Positions 21,801 to 30,591 of a stretch of 64,000 bases of DNA are shown piece after piece. Each line of letters opens with the position of its first letter. The first letter of the stretch is position 1. Both the position numbers and the translations under genes were made by a program. Where the stretch lies: the NCBI RefSeq assembly GCF_964340395.1, contig NC_135561.1:2460001-2524000 (forward strand), read 5' to 3'. Source of the DNA: Glandiceps talaboti. Lineage: Eukaryota > Hemichordata > Enteropneusta > Spengelidae. Under the pieces are notes generated by a model, which searched no databases, was not told the origin of the DNA, and worked only from the letters and a program-made list of their open reading frames with translations.

Positions 21801-24800
21801 CGGTCCATAGGATGACGTAGTTAGCATTTTATTGATAGAGTTCTATAAACTTGCAGTGTACTGTTTTGGGAATTCCAATGTTTACACTATCTTGATCACA
21901 GGGTGATAAGAATCCCACAAGAGGAACCGCTATCACCCACTTGTGCACTCTACTCAATTGAACAACAAAAGTGTTGTCTGTGTTTGTCCCGTTAATATTC
22001 ACTGTAACATTAAAGTACACTGTGTAGATTACGATGAATTTGATACCTGTGTATTATGATATTATGTATTTTGCATAAAACAGTCTTTTACAGGTAAAAC
22101 AGTGAGAGATTGCCGAACAACTCTGTGTATCATACACATTTTATATTCCCTAAGAACAATTTAGATAGATCAGAAACTGGCTTCCCACAGACAACTCAAT
22201 ACAAAGCCTGTTTCTTATCTATCTAAATTGTTCTTGGGGAACACAAAATGTGTATGATATGCACAGTTGTTCGGCAATCCCTCGATATTTTACCTGTAAA
22301 AGACTGTTTCATAAGAAGCTGTTACTAATAGATTGACAACTGTCTTTTTGTAAGTCTACTTTTGGACAAATCTTCTTAACTTTTTCTACTAGACAAACAA
22401 AATGTAAATGGTACAATATGCCTTATCTACACACTTACCTTTTTCAAATCTCAACTCTCTTTTACCAGCCTCGTACTCTTCATAGTCAAGGTTGACGTGT
22501 AGTCTTAAGTGCCTGGCTTGTATTTCTTCCACAATTTCGCAAGTCAGTAGTGTGGACTGCATAATATCTAGCAAAATTTGTTGCTCATAGGCTTTCCACA
22601 AACCACACAGAGCTTCTATCGTTTTGCATTCCAGAACGAAGCGGTTATTACGACGATCAAAGTATTTTGCCTTCAACTGAGGATGGAGGTCAGCCACCTT
22701 GTTCATGGAGAGTTCAAACTCTGGTCTATCCATACCAAACAGAGTCTCACGTATAGTCGCCATGTTAGTGGTAGGTTCAGGGATTCCTCCTTTGATACTC
22801 ACAAAAACTGTGGCTTCATCTTGGAAAAAAAGAAAAAAAAATATTATGAAGAATACAATAAAGTGAGAAAACTGTACAGGCTGCATATTCAGTGTTTTTG
22901 TTAAAGTGCAGTAACCCTGGTAACTGACAGGGGTAAATCTGGTAAAACTGGCATAGTTCCCATACATTGTAATATATTAGTTTTGGTGGAGAACCTTGGT
23001 AAAATGACTGAGGAACTCAGTACAGGTAAGTTTTATCTACTTACCACCCGTCAGTGTGCCCTCTAATGATAACCAAATTTTGTTGTTGTGAGTCAAAATG
23101 ATAAAAACTGGGATTTCTTGTGAGTCACCACATTGTAAGAAATAGGAATATGAAAACACCAAAACATCAGTGGCATGTCAACTTGAAATTGGCGTAGAGT
23201 TTCAGTTAATTGCAAGTGGTGGCTAAGTATGCTTGGCAGTATGTAGAATACAGTGAGCAGTGTGCCTTCTAGGTCAATTTGTTGTGCCACTATGTTATGA
23301 CTCACATGAAATCCCAGTTTTTCTCAATTTGACTCACAACAACAAAATCTGGCTATCATTAGAGGACACTCTGACTGTGAGTACCTTATAAATATGGAGC
23401 ATAAACTATGCACAAATATGTATAAACGAGACTGGTAATAGTAATGGGTACGTAATATGGCCAGTCTGGACCTGGACTAAAAAATAGAATGCAGTAACTG
23501 TTTTAACTTTAAACTTTATCAAGAATACTTACAGACTTCGCGTATTCTCTTCAAATGGTGTAGAAAGCGTCGATTGTTGAATGGATCAACCAAATTTCTA
23601 GACATTGAAAATGATTCTGACTGTGATAGGCCTGGTCCTAAATAGAGAGGTGAAAAAGACTCAATTATATGCCATCAATTGACCACATTCAAATTAAAGT
23701 GTCTTTACCTAAGAAGAACAAAGGGGTTCACATACATGCACTATGCCTAAAAGTATACTTGCATTTTCAAACATTTATCAGGGTATGTGCATGCATGTTT
23801 ATGTGTGAATGTGTCTGTCACATATATTATGTATTAAAAGAGTTCACTGATATTTACCTCCAAATCTATCAGGTCTGATGATATATCGGAATCCAACATT
23901 CATATCTCTCTCTGCAATAGCAGCAGTTATTTGCAAATGTCGTTTCACTTCTATTGCTCTGTGTAATGCTAGCTCTGGCCGCACTATCACCTCTCGTATC
24001 TTAAACTTCAATACCTGCATATCTTCCATATCAGACACCATGAACTTCTCTATGTGCCGTGTGTGTTGGTCCAGTAAGACATGGATATCGGACTCCACAG
24101 GAACGATTATTGGTATAGCCAAAGCCATGGCAGTGAGGGCAAGGTTTCGTGAATTGATAGCTGAAGGTGGAATGAGAATGAGCTGAGCCCTCTGTACCAT
24201 ATCATCGTACTCATATACTGATAATGGTGGAACTGGCTGAACAATTGCCCGGACTTCTGGGTCTAGTACTTCCATGAATAGCCTCTCCTTTCCATTTGGA
24301 AAGCCCATAATTTTCCAAGTTATGTCAACTTTGAGGGATTCTCCCAGGGAATGTAGCATTGATGCAATCGGTTTGTAAGTTTTGGCATCATCAATGAAAT
24401 GTTCTTCAAACAGGCTTACAATATGGAACTCTTTACTTTCAAACACACTTCGGTGTTCGTCAAGTGCCTCACCAAAGTATCTTTCATATGGTATGGGTGT
24501 CAACTGATGGTGTTTCTGTGTCAGTTCATCATAATTCACAAACATGTTACGGTAGAACTCATAACAGTTGTAACCAATTGAGAATATAGCATCAGCTTCC
24601 TTCATATCCTCTTTCAGGAGTTGAAATCGCCAGAACACCTCCATTTTTTTAATTCCAAGGATCTGTGGTTTCAAACTATCAAATGGCCAGATGTTGACGA
24701 TGTAACAAAGAGCATGCGGGAAGAGATCTTGTCTTATCTTCACAGCAGCATCTGATGTCTGGAGACCAAATCCAAAAATTACTCGTACGTTGGTTTGGTT

Positions 24801-25070
24801 TTGCAAATTTGGCATATACAGGTTATGAGAAAGGAGCCAATCAGGATGTGGTGTTCTGAGACGTAGTCGGCCAGCTGGATCTGGTACATGCAATTGTACA
24901 CCAAGAGCGAGAGCATCTTCATCCTCTACACCAGCGACTTCCAGGACTGTACAGTTTACCTCCATACCTATTGAATCCATTTGTTTTGCCAAGAACCGTA
25001 TGGCAGCTGGTACCTCTCCTTCTGTGAGATCTGCCCATTTTTCAGCTACTATCAATGCAGTGCACACCAT
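18030..25070 (-). CDS. Gene A: GT-B-like / TRADD-N-like / coiled-coil / NHL protein, 1065 aa
   Basis: Five coding exons on the minus strand: 25070-23858, 23637-23533, 22819-22439, 21340-20681, 18868-18030. They sum to 3198 nt (1066 codons with TGA), and all four introns are phase 1. Start is the ATG at 25070 (MVCTALIVAEKW), which aligns with the start of gene B; a TTTTGCAG acceptor at 25095 implies a non-coding first exon upstream. Domains: GT-B glycosyltransferase-like 1-404; linker 405-440; TRADD-N-like 440-566; coiled coil 567-786; six NHL blades 787-1065. NHL propellers usually bind RNA or protein. TRADD-N-like modules are linked to cell-death and immune signalling. No signal peptide or membrane segment, so a cytosolic role is likely. 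It resembles a TRIM-NHL protein with the RING/B-box half replaced. Function as an immune sensor or effector is inferred from domain company. Confidence 0.85.
19026..19326 (-). mobile_element. tRNA-derived SINE, minus orientation, in intron 4 of gene A
   Basis: Homologous to 60727-60965 (same orientation) and 21400-21690 (opposite). On the minus strand it has a tRNA-like head (see the 19326-20215 array), a B-box-like GGTCCGTGCC region, a unique body (CCAATTATATAGCTGG complement) and a 3' tail of the type AAAGTACTTTGAGCACATTG...GGGCTATATA. That tail is the kind SINEs borrow from CR1/L2-type LINEs. Confidence 0.65.
19326..20215 (-). repeat. 60-bp minisatellite grown from the SINE tRNA-like head
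   Basis: About 15 units of 60 bp (one variant is 57 bp), with a higher-order period of 297 bp (19561 onward repeats at 19858). On the minus strand each unit reads GTCATGATGGTTGAATGGTT followed by AGAGTGGTTGGCTTGTAATC, which is tRNA-like sequence with an A-box (TGGTTGAATGG). Since 60 is a multiple of three, both strands stay open; the 304-residue frame on the minus strand is a by-product. Confidence 0.85.
20681..21340 (-). CDS. Gene A coding exon 4: coiled coil
   Basis: Acceptor TTTTTACAG precedes 21340. The donor is taken as C|GTACGT at 20680, because this gives phase 1 and joins cleanly to the NHL exon; the nearby AGA|GTGAGT at 20660 would break the frame. The 220 codons hold a basic start, SSNRDKTLTFVQELEKM shared with gene B, and about 110 residues of Lys/Glu-rich heptads. 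It probably drives self-association, as in TRIM proteins. Confidence 0.8.
21400..21690 (+). mobile_element. tRNA-derived SINE fragment(s), plus orientation, in intron 3 of gene A
   Basis: Reverse-complement match to the 19.0-19.4 kb SINE: B-box-like GGTTTAAGCC, TTTCTGAGTGGCTAAAGTTC and GTATAATTTGGGATCTGGTA. A partial second copy of the body follows at about 21615-21690 (GTATAATTGGGGACATGGTA). The 3' tail is missing. Confidence 0.6.
22073..22315. mobile_element. Long palindromic MITE in intron 3 of gene A
   Basis: Two arms of about 110-118 bp (22073-22191 and 22206-22315) are near-perfect reverse complements with a short loop. Matching landmarks are AACAGTCTTTTACAGGTAAA near the left end and TTTACCTGTAAAAGACTGTT near the right end. 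Transcribed as part of the intron, it would give a long double-stranded hairpin. Confidence 0.75.
22439..22819 (-). CDS. Gene A coding exon 3: TRADD-N-like domain
   Basis: 381 nt, phase 1 on both sides. Key features are ATVFVSIKGG, RNNRFVLECKTIEALCGLWK, a Leu-rich helix ending STLLT, and LRLHVNLDYEEYEAGKREL. This alternation (strand with L-x-C-x-T-L-E-AL-x-x-LW, helix, LLT-x-EI, strand, basic helix) fits the alpha/beta TRADD-N module seen in metazoan and bacterial death/immunity proteins. Recognition is by eye; a profile search would settle it. Confidence 0.55.
23050..23378. mobile_element. MITE with about 85-bp terminal inverted repeats in intron 2 of gene A
   Basis: Left arm 23050-23134 begins CAGTGTGCCCTCTAATGATA; the complement of the right arm (23289-23376) begins CAGAGTGTCCTCTAATGATA, and both share TTTTGTTGTTGTGAGTCAAA. 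CAG-initial ends with CCTCTAA suggest a hAT-type origin. No clear 8-bp target duplication was found. Confidence 0.65.
23533..23637 (-). CDS. Gene A coding exon 2: 35-codon linker
   Basis: A TATTTAG acceptor and a GTAAGT donor bound 105 nt that are open in phase 1. It encodes GPGLSQSESFSMSRNLVDPF followed by a basic helix NNRRFLHHLKRIREV. Gene B has the equivalent exon at 36582-36475 with the conserved core DPF-N-R-F...LKR-R-V. No named domain. Confidence 0.75.
23858..25070 (-). CDS. Gene A coding exon 1: GT-B glycosyltransferase-like domain
   Basis: Encodes 404 codons plus one base, ending at an AG|GTAAAT donor. The N-terminal half has a Rossmann-like start (TALIVAEKWADLTEG) and VRVIFGFGLQTSD, matching the VVVGHG-type strand of GT-B proteins of invertebrate multi-domain receptors. 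The C-terminal half has ITWKIMGFPNGKER and LILIPPSAINSRNLALTAMA, the position of the nucleotide-sugar EX7E motif. Both glutamates are absent (Asn/Ser and Met region), so transferase activity is doubtful. The family call rests on this pattern only. Confidence 0.6.
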
Positions 25071-25194
25071 CTTGTCTGGATTTAATGTACAGAACTGCAA
25101 AAGTCAAGAAAGAAAGTGCCAAAACATATTGTCAATTTTAAAATTTGTAAGATATAAGTTCATGGGAAGGGTGGAGGGTGGCACTGGTCAATGA

Positions 25195-25370
25195 ATTTTG
25201 AAGGAGGGGAGAGAAAGGAATGACTGATTCTTCTTGCATTTTGGGGGAGGGGAGAGAAAGGAAATTTTAGGAATGACTGAATCTTCTTGCATTTTGGGGA
25301 AGGGGAGAGAAAGGAATGACTGATTCTTCTTGCATTTTGGGGAAGGGAGAGACATGAATGACTGAATCTT
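25195..25370. repeat. Minisatellite, about four units
   Basis: A 41-54 bp unit with GGGGAGAGAAAGGAATGACT and GATTCTTCTTGCATTTTGGG repeats just upstream of gene A coding exon 1, in the presumed first intron. Confidence 0.85.
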
Positions 25371-25548
25371 AGATTGCTTGTGATTGGCACTGCTGTAAGT
25401 CTGTACATTGGAATAAAATTCCTTGATTACGAAAAATCTCAATGAGGTCAAAAACTAGTTGTAAATTATAACAATTTGTACTCACATTATAGGCAGTCTG
25501 TAGATGACAGTGGCCTTCAAGTAAAATGTATTAACATAAAACACACTA

Positions 25549-25884
25549 ATGCACGAGTCAATGTAATGCCCGAGGGCGATACGGGACAAATGTGGGGGAT
25601 TAGACCGTGTTTGCCATGAAACAATGCCCGAGGGGGTGGGGCAATTGCCTCATATTGACCTCCCTACCATTTTCAGGGACGTAAAAGAATGGCTGTGTGT
25701 CAGTCAGAATTTTTGAATGCCCCACCCATTATGGTGGGGGAAATGTTGGGAGTTTTACTTGTTTTAGGTGGGGATTTTCCAGAATGTCTTGCCCCAAGGG
25801 GTGGGGCATTTGACAAATTTTATAAGACTACTTTCCAAATCCCCCAATGTGCCCCGAGGTGGGGGTTGACATTGACTCGTGCAT
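25549..25884. mobile_element. MITE-like element with 16-bp inverted ends
   Basis: ATGCACGAGTCAATGT at 25549 is matched by ACATTGACTCGTGCAT at 25869-25884. The interior is G-rich with repeated GCCCGAGG/GCCCCGAGG motifs that are partly self-complementary. It lies in the presumed 5' intron or promoter-side region of gene A. Confidence 0.5.
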
Positions 25885-26489
25885 AAAACTTGAGCAAGAA
25901 TCAATCATGGCAGAGAGAGTTCAGTATGATTTACAATATCCATGTAGCAAATTTAGTCAGTGTCTTGAACACTTTTATAAACCCAGATACCTTTCTAATT
26001 TACAATCAGACCTTGGTATTAAATTGTTAATGTTACCCATCCTCGATTAACTATGAAGTAACCTGATTTTAAACGGACTTGTAAATTATGCATGTACACA
26101 ATTAATGAATTTTGTACTAAAAAGGCAATATAAAGGCAAGAATGTACTGTACTGTCAAACACACAATTGCATAAAACATGGCGACTCTACTACTATACGT
26201 GGGGTTAGTCGCGAGTTCGGACAATGGTTGAAGTTTGACCCCAGCTTGAGGACACAAGAGGCTTTCTTTATTTGCATAACTGTGTGAACGGCAGACATAT
26301 TGATTGGTGTCGATTGGTTCATTTCTCATACAAATAATAAGGTTTGCCCCAGAGTGCAATGTCGATTTCCAGACTACAACCATTTGAACACGACCACACA
26401 AAACTTTTGATATACTTTGATCAAAATAAATTGCAAGTAAAAAGCGTAAAGTTCGCATTTATAGGATCTAGGAGTAGGACACGCGGAAC

Positions 26490-26518
26490 GGCCGAAGTCC
26501 ATTTCCGGGTTCTTCAAC
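26490..26518 (-). promoter_or_regulatory. ETS-like element upstream of gene A, shared with gene B
   Basis: The plus strand reads GAAGTCCATTTCCGGGTTCT. The minus strand (gene direction) has ACCCGGAAAT, close to the ETS-factor core CCGGAA. About 25 of 28 bases match 40804-40831, upstream of gene B. It lies 1.4 kb before the ATG, where a non-coding first exon and promoter are expected. Confidence 0.4.
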
Positions 26519-27024
26519 GATGAATTCTCAAATAACAACCACGAAATAAACGCCATGATCTAGACTTCTGGAACGATATGGGTGGCGTTTGCTATCATTT
26601 CCTTGTCGGTGTTATCATGGCACAAAAATATACATAATCGTAGAAACCCGACTGGGGAACATTACTTCGAACTTCGATACAGTAAGCAAGATGCTTTGTT
26701 TAAAAGTTATGGGTGATAGACTTGTCGATCTGGGCTAGCAGCTCTGGGACTCGACTTTGCGGCGCTCAGACTTCGGTGCCATTTGAACCATTCATTTTTC
26801 TAATATTACTACATATTACTTACCAAAATGGATAAATTATGATTCAACGGTACATCTACTCTCCTCAATACGTAATTATTAATAGTTTAGTTTAGTTTAA
26901 AGTCTGCAGAAATGGCCGATGTGATGACTAACAAACACTTATGAACGACGCCAGCTACTGGCAGCGTCGTCGACTTCAATATGGCGAACATGCTTCCACG
27001 TGACCGTACAGGAATTTGAGTCAG

Positions 27025-27043
27025 CCCCCCCCCCCCCCCCCCC
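27025..27043. repeat. C19 homopolymer
   Basis: An uninterrupted run of 19 cytosines; length may be uncertain because homopolymers are error-prone in assemblies. Confidence 0.9.
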
Positions 27044-27452
27044 ATGATTATATTCAAGACTGAGTAAACAACCAAAACCAAAACAACAACAGAATAAGAA
27101 ATAAAAAAATAAATAAAATAACAAACAAAACAAAGAAAACATAAATGAATACCATGTACACATATAACTATTTGTATCTCTATGATCTATGAGACTTACA
27201 AACATGGAACCCAGGAGCCATATTACAAACAAACAAACAAACAAACAAACAAAACATAACCATGAGGGTTTTTTTGTATGGCTCGCCATATAATAACATA
27301 TATGTGTAGATATTTATTCCTGTATTTATGGTACTTCCTTTTAATCATGCATTTATTTTTATTTGTGTATTTTTCATTCCTATCAATTAGTTAATTCACT
27401 AATTTGTTTTTTAATCCAGTTCCTGGGCACCAGTATAATTAAAGTGAACATC

Positions 27453-27850
27453 GATCATTATCAATCAATGCATACAGATTATTGTTGCTATGGCGTCGTA
27501 CATATATATCAATCAATGTATACAGATTATTGTTGCTATGGCATCAAACACATGATCATTATCAAATGAATGCATACAGACTATATTGTTGCTATGGCCT
27601 CGCACATATATATATCAATCAATGCATACAGACTATATATCAATGCATACAGACTATTGTTGCTATGGCATCATACACATGTATACATACATCATTATCA
27701 AATCAATGCATACAGACTATATTGTTGCTATGGCGTCATACATATATATATCAATCAATGCATACAAACTATTGTTGCTATGGCGTCATACACATGTATC
27801 ATATACATACAATCAATGCATACAGACTATTGTTGCTATGACGTCATACA
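27453..27850. repeat. Minisatellite of about eight irregular units
   Basis: Core ATCAATGCATACAGACTATT followed by GTTGCTATGGCGTCATACA recurs with spacers of variable ATAT/CATACA content, so units run from about 25 to 90 bp. The apparent Tyr-Arg-Leu-Cys-Cys-Tyr frames are artefacts. Confidence 0.9.
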
Positions 27851-28670
27851 CACACAAACACCAACACACAGACACTTCACAACAAATATAGCATTACTGA
27901 TCAACCTTTAATAATAAAAATATACCACTATTTCAACATTTTGGAATTCGGCTTGTATTAAAATCAATATTTACAAGTTTGTACAAATCTTAAATTTCAT
28001 AATTACACATATGGCACTTGTGTTGATGCAGCATTGGGAGTAATTAATATACAATTAATTTGTATGGGTATGTATGACTTGTCTTTATGACTGCAGGGAG
28101 TACAGTATATTACAACATAATAGCCATTACATAGTCAAGACCATCATACTGATTCATAGCTGAGAACAGTTTCTTTTTTCCGTTTGGCAGTTTTAGATAA
28201 AGATACCACTGTGGTCGGGGTTCAAACCTATTCAGGGTTCGATTAAATTTACCATGCTGTAAGTAAGAAGAGTGTCGTTTAGTTTGACTCTACCGAACAA
28301 TGCAGGTTTTGCCCGTGTACTCCATGGCAGGCCAGTTTCCTCCTGCATTAACACTGAACCCATGAGGGATATGGCCCACACTGGGCTTCTTGGGAGACAA
28401 GTGTTTATTCACTTAAAGCACTATCCAGTTTAAAGATTATTATTAATATTCTGTGAAACATACAATCTTTTTTGTGCCTATCTTTATAAATCAAATTGAC
28501 ATTGTGGACACTATGAATATTAATGAAGCTGCAAAAACAGAAATGATTCAACACTGTTTTAAGAGATACTTATGATGCTTGATAAAAACCTTGCATTAAA
28601 ACATTCCTGCAGTGACTTGAATTAAAAGAGACACAATTAGACTTCTCTTTCTACCAATACCATAGGAAGA

Positions 28671-28815
28671 GACAATACAATACAATACAATGCAATACAA
28701 TACAATACAATACAACACAATACAATACAATACAATACAATACAATACAACACAATACAATACAATACAACACAATACAATACAATACAATACAATACAA
28801 CACAACACAACACAA
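28671..28815. repeat. (ACAAT)n pentanucleotide microsatellite
   Basis: About 29 units with occasional ACAAC variants. Confidence 0.95.
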
Positions 28816-29752
28816 CATGAAACAATACATCTTTATTGTTCCAACATGGGCAGTTCTTTGTAGAGAATAAAATCATACATATAAAGAAAATATACTTGTG
28901 TACATTAATATGCGTACAATAAATACAGACAAAAATCAAAGAAATGAAGAGAGAAAAGAGAAAGTGCATGAGTTAAAGTGGTACAATCTGAGTTGATTAA
29001 CTTTTTACTCGTGTGACATAACCATCAATTATTATATTGTACACTGGTTTTCATGGAAACCAAGAAAATAGACTTTCTTTTCACATTGATAGCACATTTA
29101 CAATATGTTTTCATAACTTATCACAGTCATGTTTGTCTTGTCAATACTTTTCCATGAAGTCTTTCACATGGTCTTTATTTTTGATACTGTTACATCTTTC
29201 AGTCAAAATGCCTGACTGTGTTGAAGTTCACAATTTCATAACATTCTGCAGACCATAGTACATATATCACAAAATTGAGTACTAACACATAAGCTCAGGT
29301 AGAAAAGTTTGAATTTCTAATATTGCATGTAGTAACAATAATAGTCTTTATATATGGTTACCATAGTTACTGAACAGATGTGTTAAATGAGGTGGTCTTT
29401 ATTTCCCTGAATGTTTATACACATATTTTGTCTCCAAATATATATAGTATTTTATCTGTCAATTCATACCCCTCACTACTTGTAGAACATTAAATACTGT
29501 TTCCTGAGTGATTTTGAGATGACATTTCAGATGATTACTAGTAATCTGAGGTGGCAGTTGTTTTAGACTAAGTAATGCACAGTGAGAAGTCACTTTAGCT
29601 GGTACTGGTTGAGATTTGAGAGATTTCAGTGGTTAAAGAATTCTGGTTTGGCTAGTAGTGCCAAGTTTGAGTCCTTGCTCTGTCAAAGTTTTCAACAGTG
29701 TATGATGCTGCACCAGTCTTCTGTAAAGTTCTCAACAATGATACCAACACAC

Positions 29753-30591
29753 TCAGAGTAAGATAACTTTGAAATCGTTCTGTTCAAATTCTGTGACTAT
29801 CATTGTAAGGGTTTCAGGTTTTTCATTTCTGATAGCTACAAATGACGGCTTTCTAACCTGGGCTCTGCCAAGGTTTTCAACAAACCTTCCCTCTGGTGTG
29901 AAATTGGCAATGACATTTGCTGTCATATCACACACATAGATGTAATCTTCCTCATCTACATTGATCCCGTATGGTGATTGCAACTGATTAGCACTGGCTC
30001 CAGTACCATCAGGGCCGACAAATCCCAGAAATGTGCCATTCATGTTTAACATCTGCACACGATGATTATCCGAATCCGATACAATCATCTGATTTCGGCT
30101 GTTAACTGCAACTGACATCGGAGACTTGAACTGGCCAGGACCAGTACCTGTGGAGCCGATATCTGCAACATGTGTACCATCCAGTGTGTACCTGCTGATG
30201 CAATTCTTGTTCTGGTCTGTGACTAGGAGATGACCATCTCTTGTTAAGGCCAAACCATGTGGACTCAATCCCTCTTTCTGACCAAAAGTAGCAAGGACTT
30301 TGTTGTCTTCTGTACACACTACAACCTGTTTGTTGCCTTCATCGCTGACAAAGTAACGGCCATCAGCTGACACTGTAACATCACGTGGTTTGAAAGGTTG
30401 TGGAAATCCCTCCAATGCAATCACATGACGACATTGATATTCTTGGTTTAGTATCTGTAATCTATGATTGTTGTAATCAGCAAAGACTAACTCATTGTTG
30501 TGATTAACAGTGATTCCACTAGGACCATTCACTTGGTTGATTTCGGAGCCTTCTTCACCAAACTTCCTGCAGCCAATAATAGGCGAATCAC
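29753..30591 (-). CDS. Gene B coding exon 5: six-bladed NHL beta-propeller
   Basis: 839 nt from a TCCCTAG acceptor to TGA, exactly the length of the gene A exon. Bases 30036-30578 match gene A 18313-18855 without gaps and with only about nine differences; the remaining 3' part is clearly diverged. Confidence 0.9.

Larger units (their letters stand above)
25095..29752. other. Region between gene A coding exon 1 and the 3' end of gene B
   Basis: No complete gene seen. It should contain the promoter and first non-coding exon of gene A. It also holds a minisatellite (25195), a MITE (25549), a poly-C run (27025), two further tandem arrays (27453 and 28671) and a possible dispersed repeat at 28190-28440. 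That last repeat contains GGGGTTCAAACC, similar to a tRNA B-box. Confidence 0.5.

Noticed and set aside
26178-26231. Short ATG frame starting MATLLLYVGLVASS
   Set aside because: Ends after about 17 codons with no donor in place; signal-peptide look is likely chance.
28190-28440. Possible SINE or tRNA-like repeat with GGGGTTCAAACC
   Set aside because: A B-box-like motif alone; no A-box, tail or second copy found in the window.
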